DNA of 8,249 bases from Candidatus Zipacnadia bacterium (GTDB lineage: Bacteria > Armatimonadota > Zipacnadia > Zipacnadales > Zipacnadaceae). Position numbers and translations under genes: made by a program. The notes beneath the pieces were generated by a model. That model had not been told where the DNA came from and did no database searches. It worked only from the letters and a program-made list of their open reading frames with translations. Positions 1 to 6,318 of the stretch are shown here, piece after piece (positions within the stretch are counted from its first letter, which is position 1; each line of letters begins with the position of its first letter). The stretch is from NCBI GenBank assembly GCA_029821415.1, contig JALGTJ010000038.1, forward strand, positions 1-8,249, in the 5' to 3' direction.

Positions 1-998
1 GAGGTGTCATAGTCGGTACTGACTGTCTCGGGATTACTGTTGATCATTATGGCTTCGTAGCCGTCTTCTTGCAGACCTAAGGCAGCATGAACGCAACAAT
101 AGTCGAATTCGATGCCCTGGCCAATGCGGTTGGGGCCTGCTCCCAAAATGATAATATTGGGCTTCTCACTGGGACGGAACTCATCTTCCCGTTCGTAGGT
201 TAAGTAATAGTAGGGGGTATGGGCCTCAAACTCAGCAGCACAGGTGTCCACCAGTTTCACCACTGGCTCTATCCCCGTATCACGACGCATCTGCCGGATG
301 GACTTTTCGTCTGACTCAGTGAGAACCGCAATCTGGCGGTCAGAGAAGCCAGCACGCTTCAACTGATGCATATGATCCGGAGCTATCGCTGGCGCCTGCT
401 GGGCGGGACGCTGGCGTAACCTCACCAATTCATCTTGCATCTGGATGATCTCTTTCATATGCTGCAAGAACCACGGATCAATCTGAGTCAGTTCGTACAG
501 CTCCTCCACACTAAGCCCCTTGCGCATAGCACCACGTAGCTGGAAGAGGCGGTCCGGATGCGGCGTCCTTAGCAGCTCGCGCAATTCCTCGGCTGGTAGC
601 TCATCGTAGTGAGCACCACGACCATCGCCGCCCAAACCAAAACGGCCGATCTCTAAAGACCGAATTGCTTTCTGCAGCGACTCCTTGAAGGTCCGCCCGA
701 TAGCCATAGCCTCCCCTACCGACTTCATCTGTGTCATAAGCTGAGGATCAGCGCCCGGGAACTTCTCAAAGGCCCAGCGTGGGATCTTGGTGACCACATA
801 GTCAATAGTCGGCTCGAAGCAGGCGGGCGTCTCCTGGGTAATATCATTGGGTATTTCATCAAGGGTATAACCCACTGCCAGCTTGGCGGCAATCTTAGCG
901 ATGGGAAAACCAGTAGCCTTGGAAGCCAGCGCCGAGGAACGGCTGACACGCGGGTTCATCTCGATAACTACTATCCGCCCATTTTCGGGGTTCACCGC
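1..998 (-). pseudogene. carB: carB continuation in a shifted frame, also cut off by the window edge
   Basis: Reading the minus strand from 998 in the frame of GCG GTG AAC gives 332 uninterrupted codons of good CarB sequence. It begins AVNPENGRIVVIEMNPRVSR, where Glu and Asn of IEMNPR are metal ligands of the first ATP-grasp domain. It continues through SSALASKATGFPIAKIAAK, the FEPTIDYVVTKIPRW segment, the oligomerisation domain (KGLSVEELYELTQIDPWFL), VDTCAAEF and GAGPNRIGQGIEFDYCCVH, and ends in SNPETVSTDYDTS at the edge. That is a little over half of the usual length of about 1,070 residues; the second synthetase half and the allosteric domain lie outside. The segment has no start codon of its own at the right place and lacks the residues linking it to the 992-1789 fragment. 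It is the downstream part of one frameshifted gene, not a separate gene. No stops occur in it, which suggests a recent lesion or an artefact. Confidence 0.88.
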
Positions 999-1789
999 AT
1001 AGTCTGATATTCGTCGTCCGTAAGCGTCTGGGCAGGAGCGACAGTAATCGAGTCGCCGGTGTGAATACCCATTGGATCGAAATTCTCAATGGGACAGACG
1101 ATGACTACATTATCCCGGTGGTCACGCATCACCTCCAACTCATATTCTTTCCAGCCAATGACCGATTGCTCCACCAAAATCTCGTTCATCGGACTGGCAT
1201 CCAGCCCATGGGCAGCAGTGACCTCCAGCTCCTCCATATTGTGAGCGGTGCCTCCGCCAGTTCCGCCCAAGGTTGCTGAGGGTCTGATGATCAGAGGAAA
1301 ACCGATCTTGCGGGCAATATTGCGGGCGTCACTGAGAGTGCTAGCAAAAGCACTCTCCGGCATTTCCAGACCGGCGGCCAGCATAGCATCTTTGAATAGC
1401 TCGCGGTCCTCAGCTTTCTTGATGACCTTGCGCTTGGCACCGATAAGCTCAACATTGTAACGAGACAACACCCCCGACTCCGAGAGGCTCAGTGCCAGGT
1501 TAAGCCCGGTCTGGCCACCTAAGGTAGGTAACAGTGCATCCGGCCTCTCCTGAGCAATGACTCGGGCTACGCTTTCGGTAGTCAATGGCTCAATATAAGT
1601 GCGATCAGCGATCTCCGGATCCGTCATAATGGTGGCCGGATTGGAGTTAACCAGCACAACCCGGTAGCCCTCCTCGCGTAGGGCTTTGCAGGCTTGGGTA
1701 CCGGAGTAGTCGAACTCACAGGCCTGGCCGATAACTATTGGGCCGGAGCCAATTATCAGTATTGTCTCAATGTCTTCGCGCTTCGGCAT
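992..1789 (-). CDS. carB: Carbamoyl-phosphate synthase large chain, N-terminal fragment ending at a premature TGA
   Basis: This is the 265-residue N-terminal part of CarB, which makes carbamoyl phosphate from bicarbonate, glutamine-derived ammonia and ATP for pyrimidine and arginine synthesis. The start at 1789 gives the family-typical opening MPKREDIETILIIGSGPIVI; a longer reading from 1834 adds 15 residues that do not look like CarB. A weak GGGG lies upstream of the ATG. Visible features are the pre-ATP-grasp segment (GQACEFDYSG; NSNPATIMTDPE), LLPTLGGQTGLN, the glycine-rich ATP loop (ATLGGTGGGTAHN), GWKEYELEVMRD and HTGDSITVAPAQTLTDDEYQ. Residue numbering appears collinear with E. coli CarB as far as Arg265. 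Immediately after TMR the frame hits TGA at 992-994, where the family continues with about 21 more residues before AVNPENGR. That continuation is found in another frame at 1-998. Family identity is certain; whether the break is biological is not. Confidence 0.9.
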   Translation of the reverse strand: MPKREDIETILIIGSGPIVIGQACEFDYSGTQACKALREEGYRVVLVNSNPATIMTDPEIADRTYIEPLTTESVARVIAQERPDALLPTLGGQTGLNLALSLSESGVLSRYNVELIGAKRKVIKKAEDRELFKDAMLAAGLEMPESAFASTLSDARNIARKIGFPLIIRPSATLGGTGGGTAHNMEELEVTAAHGLDASPMNEILVEQSVIGWKEYELEVMRDHRDNVVIVCPIENFDPMGIHTGDSITVAPAQTLTDDEYQTMR

Positions 1790-1818
1790 AGATACCCCAA
1801 ATTTTCCCAAGCGAGGCG

Positions 1819-1857
1819 CCCTGCCCGCACGCACCGCTTCTGACGGTCAGGGCAGGG
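1819..1857 (-). other. Hairpin in the carB upstream region
   Basis: CCCTGCCC at 1819-1826 and GGGCAGGG at 1850-1857 are perfect 8-bp inverted repeats. Inside them is a second pair, ACCG at 1833-1836 and CGGT at 1844-1847. The structure sits 30 nt upstream of the carB start, in the 181-nt gap after the glycosyltransferase gene (1790-1970). That gap holds no other feature I can support. No run of U follows the stem on the minus-strand transcript, so it does not look like an intrinsic terminator. A role in carB expression or mRNA end protection is possible but not shown. Confidence 0.5.
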
Positions 1858-1970
1858 TGAGTGCAAACGTCCAAGCAGTCTAATCGAGGTAGTTCGCCCT
1901 CCGGCCCCGACACTCCTTCCTGACGCATGACGGACAAATCAGTAGCTATACCGCCGGGCAAAGGCCTCAG

Positions 1971-3140
1971 CTACAATGCCAACTCGCCGCCCAGCTTCAC
2001 GGCGTAGTTGTAGATAGCCACCAGTCGTTCCGTTACATGGGCCACGTCAAATTGCTGCGCTGACCTTTGGGCACCCTCGGCCAACTTCCTGCGTAGGTCG
2101 GAGTCATCTACCACTCTTAGTATCTTCTGCGCCAGTCCCTCGGCGCCATCTTCAACTTCGCTAAGCAGACCATTAACACCATCCTCAATCATATCTGCAG
2201 CGCCTGGTGCGCGCAGGGCCACAACGGGCGTAGCGCCGGCCATTGCCTCGGTATATGCCAGCGGTTGAGTCTCACTCAAACTGGTCGCCACCAGAACATC
2301 AATGGCCGCTTGAAAGGGCGGGATCTCGGCATAGGGGACACTACCAACAAGAAAGACACGCTTTCGCCCAGGTATGTCACGGATCTGCCGTTTGATGTTC
2401 TCCATTTCTGGTCCGGATCCCACTAATACGAAAGCAGTTTCTTTACGCTGGCTCAGCACCTGCCCCACCGCTTCGATGAGCACCTTCAGGTTTTTCTCGG
2501 GCGACAGCCGTCCCACAAAGCCAATCAATACCACTTCATCGCTGACGCCCAGTTGCTGGCGCACTTTGTTGCGGTCTACTCCGGCAAAATCGCTGACGCG
2601 AATGGGATTGGGCAAGATTTCTATCGGCGTGGTCACGCCCTGCTCTTCGAGCCGACGACGAGTGGATTCAACCGGCGTGGTCACCACCTGACACTTGTTG
2701 CAATAAGAGGTTACCCGCAGGTTCAGATACATCTCCACCAAGGCAGTGGGCAGAGGTATCATCGGAGCAAACAGCTCATATTCAGTGTGGACAGTGGTGA
2801 CCAGCGGTATATCATTCCAGCGCGCATACCAGGCCCCCCAGGCTCCCACCCACACCGGATGCTGAGTATGGACAATATCAAACTCACTGGCGCGAAGAGC
2901 TTTCATCACCGCAGAGGAATATGGCATAGCAATGGAATAGTCCACATCCGAAGGAAGCGGCAATCCCGGGAAGCGGAAGATGTTGTCGGGGTCACTGCGT
3001 GAGTCGTATCCCTGAGGAGCCGGCGCAAAGATAGCTACCTCGTGGCCGGCGTTAAGTAGCCCCTCGCGGTACGCGGCCACGCAATTGGCTACACCGTTAA
3101 CAGCGGGGTAATAGGTGTTGGTGAAGATGGCTACCCGCAT
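1971..3140 (-). CDS. Family-4 glycosyltransferase (diacylglycerol glucosyltransferase / PimB-like)
   Basis: The 389-residue product is a GT-B fold, GT4-family retaining glycosyltransferase. It probably transfers a sugar from a nucleotide-sugar donor to a lipid acceptor at the inner face of the cytoplasmic membrane. The N-terminal acceptor domain opens RVAIFTNTYYPAVNGVANCV (the NGVAN loop is typical), then HTQHP (91-95) and HTEYELFAP (118-126). The donor domain begins with IGFVGRLSPEKN (206-217); Arg211 and Lys216 are the expected phosphate-binding residues. The family's E-x7-E motif is Glu290 to Glu298 in SETQPLAYTEAMA, followed by EDGVNG. No signal peptide or transmembrane segment is visible, and the length is normal. 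The start lies 2 nt after the stop of the lipoprotein gene, with GGAGG too distant to serve well, so translational coupling is likely. The lipid acceptor is inferred from resemblance to monoglucosyldiacylglycerol synthases; a mannosyl- or other glycolipid transferase is equally possible. Confidence 0.85.
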   Translation of the reverse strand: MRVAIFTNTYYPAVNGVANCVAAYREGLLNAGHEVAIFAPAPQGYDSRSDPDNIFRFPGLPLPSDVDYSIAMPYSSAVMKALRASEFDIVHTQHPVWVGAWGAWYARWNDIPLVTTVHTEYELFAPMIPLPTALVEMYLNLRVTSYCNKCQVVTTPVESTRRRLEEQGVTTPIEILPNPIRVSDFAGVDRNKVRQQLGVSDEVVLIGFVGRLSPEKNLKVLIEAVGQVLSQRKETAFVLVGSGPEMENIKRQIRDIPGRKRVFLVGSVPYAEIPPFQAAIDVLVATSLSETQPLAYTEAMAGATPVVALRAPGAADMIEDGVNGLLSEVEDGAEGLAQKILRVVDDSDLRRKLAEGAQRSAQQFDVAHVTERLVAIYNYAVKLGGELAL

Positions 3141-3142
3141 AG

Positions 3143-3961
3143 CTATTTGGCCATAGCCTCCGCCTTCTCGCGGAGAATTGCTGCGATCCGCCCGTTGCTG
3201 AAAGTCTGCACGATAGCGCGGTTTTCCGCTTCATCAGCGGCACGATACAGCGGAGCTATCCGCTCTGCCAGTCGTGCTTCGGCCGAAGCGTACTCACTGG
3301 CTGGCAGATTGCGGGCCGTCTCGAAGATTCCCCTCAACACCTCAGCGCTCAGGCCCAGCTCGGGTACTGCCAGAAGTTCAGCATGGACTGGCGCCTCATC
3401 AGCATAGCTGGAACTTGGCAACTCGCGCAGCCACATCAGCAGCTCGCGGGCCTGGGCATGAGCGTTGCTGCCGCCTGCAAGCCTGCTGATCTGCTCAGAC
3501 GTCAAGATCCCTCGAATCTTTTGCACATATGCTTCCTGCTGCCCGGCCAGCTCGGCCTCGATTTCCTCTGCTTTCGCCTCCAGCGCATCCAATTGCCGGT
3601 CAACAGCAGCCGCAACGGGGCGCCCACTGATTAGCATCTCGCGCTCCTTGGCCAAGAGTGGAACCATTTGGGCAACGATCCCTTCCTTGCGCTGTTCGTA
3701 CTGAGCCTGCAAACTGCATAACTGGTTCACTACCGGAATAAGATCCTTTAGCTGGCCTAAAGACAGACCCATACTGTTAAGGCGACGAAGTAGCTGTATA
3801 TCCGTCTTGAGGTCGTTTACTTCGCTGACTGCCGTCCCCGACAGCCGTCGGTCCAACGAGGAGGGGGACCGACATGAGCCAATGATTGCAGTAATGCCTA
3901 CCAGCAGGCAAAGTACCAGCGACCCACGCACCACCCGATGAGTAACAGCAGCGTCTCCCAT
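3143..3961 (-). CDS. Putative lipoprotein with a helical, LTxxQ-containing domain; function unknown
   Basis: The 272-residue product has a lipoprotein-type signal: a basic N-region (HRVVRGS), a hydrophobic core at about 14-28 (SLVLCLLVGITAIIG) and a lipobox ending in Cys30 (IIGSC). It should therefore be exported and lipid-anchored. The mature part is predicted to be mostly helical and charged, with a Glu/Lys/Ala-rich coiled-coil-like stretch at about 85-150. LSLGQ (66-70) and LTSEQ (153-157) resemble the paired LTxxQ motifs of Spy/CpxP-type periplasmic chaperone or metal-sensor proteins. That similarity is short and weak, and membership is not claimed. The C-terminal part (about 165-272) is Ala/Glu-rich, with no motif I recognise. 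GGAG lies 11 nt before the ATG. The gene follows rho by 44 nt and precedes the glycosyltransferase by 2 nt, so a job at the membrane linked to glycolipid or envelope maintenance is a reasonable guess only. Confidence 0.75.
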   Translation of the reverse strand: MGDAAVTHRVVRGSLVLCLLVGITAIIGSCRSPSSLDRRLSGTAVSEVNDLKTDIQLLRRLNSMGLSLGQLKDLIPVVNQLCSLQAQYEQRKEGIVAQMVPLLAKEREMLISGRPVAAAVDRQLDALEAKAEEIEAELAGQQEAYVQKIRGILTSEQISRLAGGSNAHAQARELLMWLRELPSSSYADEAPVHAELLAVPELGLSAEVLRGIFETARNLPASEYASAEARLAERIAPLYRAADEAENRAIVQTFSNGRIAAILREKAEAMAK

Positions 3962-4005
3962 CTTGGATTCAGCTCCGTTCAGCCCTGCTTTGCGACATAA
4001 TCGAG

Positions 4006-5268
4006 TTATCTCGCAAACGATTTGGCAGCCATTTCGAGGAATTCAGCGTTAGTCTTCGTCTTGCGCAATCCGGCCAGTAGGGTTTCCAGAGCCTCAGCAG
4101 GTTCCATATTATGCAGCGCTTGACGAAGCTGATACACAGCCTGCATCTCCTCGTCAGTGAATAGCAACTCCTGATGGCGAGTGGAGGAACGGATGATGTC
4201 CACTGCGGGAAATATTCCCCGGTCCGCTAAGTCGCGGGAGAGTATCAGGTCAAAGTTGCCGGTTGCTTTGAATTCTTCAAAGATCATATCGTCCATACGG
4301 CTGCCAGTTTCGACGAGAATCGTGGCCAGGATAGTGAGGCTTCCCCCACCTTCAATGTTCCTCGCCGCCCCCAGGAAGCTCTTGGGTCGATACAGAGCAG
4401 TGGGGTCAAGTCCCCCAGAAAGCGTTCGTCCGCTGGGATCTATCGTCAGATTGCTGGCCCGCGCTAAGCGAGTAATGCTATCCAGCAACACTACTACGTC
4501 TTCCCCTTGCTCCACCAGACGCTTAGCACGGGCAAGAACGAGCTCGGCAACTCTCATGTGGTTATCCGGAAGTTCGTCGAAAGTGGAGCTGATAACCTCA
4601 CCTTCAACCGATCGAGCAATATCAGTGACCTCCTCGGGTCGCTCATCCACCAGCAGGATTAGCAAGCGCAGGTCATCATAGTTGGTTGTCATACAGTTAG
4701 CAAGCTGTTTAATGATAGTAGTCTTGCCAGCTTTGGGAGGTGAAACAATCAAACCCCGCTGGCCACGACCAATTGGCGTTACGATGTCCAGCAAACGCCC
4801 CGTGATATTGGTCGGATCAGCGGTCTCCAGATAGATGCGCTCATCCGGATAAATCGGGGTAAGGTCCTCAAAGTCAGGACGGTGCCCGACCTCTTCAGGA
4901 GGAAGACCATTGATGGTCTGCACGCGCAACAGTGACCAGTATCGCTCGCTGTTCTTAGGTGGTCGCACCGGTCCACTGATCATGTCGCCGGTGCGCAGGT
5001 CGAACCGACGTATTTGGCTGTCGGCCACATAGACGTCCACAGTTGGGTCCGGCACATACCCGTTAACCCGCAGGTAGCCGCGCCCGTCGCCCTGCACCTC
5101 CAGGACCCCATATTGATACTTGTTCCCATCCTGTTCGCTCTGAGCCTTAAGTATTCTCATGCACAGGTCGAATTTCTTCAGGCTTGAGTAGCCGGCAATG
5201 TCCATGCTCGCGGCTACCTCACGTAGTTCGTCTACCGTCTTTTGCTTCAGATCCGACAGGTCTAACAT
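4006..5268 (-). CDS. rho: Transcription termination factor Rho
   Basis: Rho is the hexameric RNA-dependent ATPase and translocase that ends transcription at C-rich, untranslated RNA. The 420 residues match the standard length (E. coli 419). The order is complete: Rho N-terminal helical domain (about 1-45, LSDLKQKTVDELREVAASM); cold-shock-like RNA-binding domain (about 50-125, with GRGYLR at 62-67 in place of E. coli GFGFLR, then DSQIRRFDLRTGD); and the ATPase core. The core shows Walker A SPPKAGKTT (176-184), Walker B LLILLVDERPEEVTD (202-216), LLDSITRLARASN (261-273), GGGSLTILAT and IIRSSTRHQELL (arginines 360 and 364 in the arginine-finger region). No large insertion is present. AGAGG lies 6 nt before the ATG. 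The start is 18 nt after the hpt stop, so the two are co-transcribed. In E. coli rho is autoregulated through its leader; here the only long leader is that of hpt. Identification is secure. Confidence 0.98.
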   Translation of the reverse strand: MLDLSDLKQKTVDELREVAASMDIAGYSSLKKFDLCMRILKAQSEQDGNKYQYGVLEVQGDGRGYLRVNGYVPDPTVDVYVADSQIRRFDLRTGDMISGPVRPPKNSERYWSLLRVQTINGLPPEEVGHRPDFEDLTPIYPDERIYLETADPTNITGRLLDIVTPIGRGQRGLIVSPPKAGKTTIIKQLANCMTTNYDDLRLLILLVDERPEEVTDIARSVEGEVISSTFDELPDNHMRVAELVLARAKRLVEQGEDVVVLLDSITRLARASNLTIDPSGRTLSGGLDPTALYRPKSFLGAARNIEGGGSLTILATILVETGSRMDDMIFEEFKATGNFDLILSRDLADRGIFPAVDIIRSSTRHQELLFTDEEMQAVYQLRQALHNMEPAEALETLLAGLRKTKTNAEFLEMAAKSFAR

Positions 5269-5286
5269 AGCGCACCTCTCGACCGT

Positions 5287-5853
5287 TCACTCATTGGCCC
5301 GTGGTTTGGGTACTGCAACGTCTTCATTAAGCACTGCTATGCAGGGTAGATTGCGGAAACGCTGGGCATAATCCAGACCATACCCCACCACAAAGCAGTC
5401 GGGAATCTCGAACCCTATATAGTTAAGCTCCACAGTTCTCTCGCGGCGAGCCGTCTTGCTGAGAAGTGTACAAACGCTTACGGAAGCAGGCTGGTGGGTC
5501 TGCAGCAGCCGTATCAGCTTGCAGACTGTCCGACCACTATCCACAATATCTTCCACAACCAGTACATCCTTGCCAGTCAGCGACACGTTTAAATCCCCGG
5601 TAATCCGAACCTCACCAGTGGAGACCGTACTGTCTCCGTAGCTGGAAGCATCCACGAAATCAACCTCGCAGGGAATCTCAAGCTGACGCATCAGATCAGC
5701 CATAAACACGAAGCTGCCCGTAAGCACTCCTATCAATACCAACTGTTTGTCCTGATAATCAGCAGCAATCTGGCGGGCAAGCTCAGCAACGCGCGCAGTA
5801 ATCTGTTGTTGAGTAATGATTACTTCAAGGATGTCTTCGTCGCAATATGACAC
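5287..5853 (-). CDS. hpt: Hypoxanthine phosphoribosyltransferase
   Basis: This cytoplasmic purine-salvage enzyme condenses hypoxanthine (often also guanine) with PRPP to give IMP (or GMP) and pyrophosphate. I choose the GTG at 5851-5853 because GGAAGG (5860-5865) lies exactly 6 nt upstream. It gives 188 residues, close to the usual 175-185. The open frame extends to another GTG at 5898, which would add 15 residues (MCPAILQQPTYGRSA) without family resemblance and has no good ribosome binding site. Family features, in 188-residue numbering: SSYGDSTVS (70-78, the flexible active-site loop), the PRPP-binding motif VLVVEDIVDSGRT (97-109, Glu101, Asp102 and Asp105), LLSK (purine-site lysine region), and IPDCFVVGYGLDYAQRFRNLP near the C terminus. 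It resembles B. subtilis HprT more than E. coli Gpt. It is first in the apparent hpt-rho-lipoprotein-glycosyltransferase run, behind a long structured leader. Confidence 0.95.
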   Translation of the reverse strand: MSYCDEDILEVIITQQQITARVAELARQIAADYQDKQLVLIGVLTGSFVFMADLMRQLEIPCEVDFVDASSYGDSTVSTGEVRITGDLNVSLTGKDVLVVEDIVDSGRTVCKLIRLLQTHQPASVSVCTLLSKTARRERTVELNYIGFEIPDCFVVGYGLDYAQRFRNLPCIAVLNEDVAVPKPRANE

Positions 5854-6211
5854 CGCTGACCTTCCATATGTGGGCTGCTGCAATATTGCGGGGCACACTG
5901 CCCAACGATGTTGATCGGCCTTTCACCCACCGAGTGGTCTAACTCTTATATTGGCTGTAGAGTTCAAATCTTCAAGGTTTGCCATCGGCACACTAATGAT
6001 CTGCCGGGTAGCTCATAGAAGAATCACGGGTACCGTGAAACCCGGGATAAAGAACTAACCGAAGAGACTATTTGATCACAGCTCTACCCGGTCGTGGGTA
6101 TATGAATCTGCCTGGGAATGCCAGGGAAAAGAGGAATTGTGTCAACTCGTCGCAGTTCTGCTATTACACAAACCGAATTCCTGAAAGACGCAATGGTTGG
6201 GGGAATATCGC
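5854..6211 (-). other. Long structured 5' leader of hpt-rho (candidate regulatory RNA)
   Basis: About 358 nt separate the predicted transcription start (near 6211) from the hpt start, with no convincing gene. The minus-strand RNA holds several inverted repeats. AGGAATT (6182-6176) plus GTGT (6169-6166) face ACACAATTCCT (6142-6132). CCTGG/CCAGG lies at 6125-6111 and TACCC/GGGTA at 6100-6085. CCGGGTAG (6091-6084) can pair with CTACCCGG (6011-6004). CACGG/CCGTG lies at 6037-6025, AACTCT/AGAGTT at 5964-5941 and GGGCA/TGCCC at 5903-5891. CCGGGT at 6045-6040 competes with 6091-6084 for the same partner at 6009-6004, as expected of a switch. I found none of the conserved cores I know for purine, c-di-GMP, SAM, glycine or T-box leaders. 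The structure was read by eye; no folding energy was computed, and some repeats may be chance. Confidence 0.45.
5860..5865 (-). promoter_or_regulatory. Ribosome binding site that fixes the hpt start
   Basis: GGAAGG on the minus strand, 6 nt before the GTG at 5853, is the only strong Shine-Dalgarno sequence in the area. The upstream alternative GTG at 5898 is preceded by nothing comparable. A perfect 10-nt palindrome (GCAATATTGC, 5880-5889) and a GGGCA/TGCCC hairpin (5891-5903) lie just upstream and could affect access to it. Confidence 0.75.
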
Positions 6212-6217
6212 AGTTGC

Positions 6218-6246
6218 ATTATAATCAAATTCCCATTGCTTGTCAA
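6218..6246 (-). promoter_or_regulatory. Consensus sigma-70 promoter for the hpt-rho operon
   Basis: On the minus strand TTGACA (6246-6241) and TATAAT (6223-6218) are both perfect consensus hexamers with a 17-nt spacer (6240-6224). The expected transcription start is near 6211. The promoter lies 72 nt beyond the stop codon of the oxidoreductase gene and points at hpt. The placement in a gene-free gap and the exact match to housekeeping sigma-factor preference make a real promoter likely. A perfect consensus implies strong basal initiation, so any control would probably act after initiation, in the leader. Confidence 0.85.
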
Positions 6247-6318
6247 CTACTGTCATCCGCTAACCACCAATTTCAGCCTCGCTGCGGTGCACATCCACCT
6301 GGTCCTCGTCCCACACTT

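Noticed and set aside
1819..1857. Intrinsic terminator before carB
   Set aside because: The stem is strong, but neither strand has the T-run that should follow it.
1767..1961. 64-codon minus-strand reading frame between the glycosyltransferase and carB
   Set aside because: It overlaps the carB start in another frame, spans the GC-rich hairpin, and has no recognisable sequence features.
2553..3002. 149-codon plus-strand reading frame opposite the glycosyltransferase gene
   Set aside because: It is a shadow of the strongly supported minus-strand gene, with no start signal or recognisable domain.
4181..4681. 166-codon plus-strand reading frame opposite rho
   Set aside because: It is Ser/Arg-rich, antisense to highly conserved rho codons and has no family features, so it is a shadow frame.
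5854..5898. N-terminal extension of hpt starting at GTG 5898
   Set aside because: The added 15 residues do not match the family and the site lacks a Shine-Dalgarno sequence, whereas GTG 5853 has GGAAGG at ideal spacing.
6004..6091. A tRNA or T-box leader in the hpt upstream gap
   Set aside because: No cloverleaf, T-loop or CCA-adjacent acceptor stem could be formed, and the conserved T-box core (AGGGTGG-ACCGCG type) is absent.
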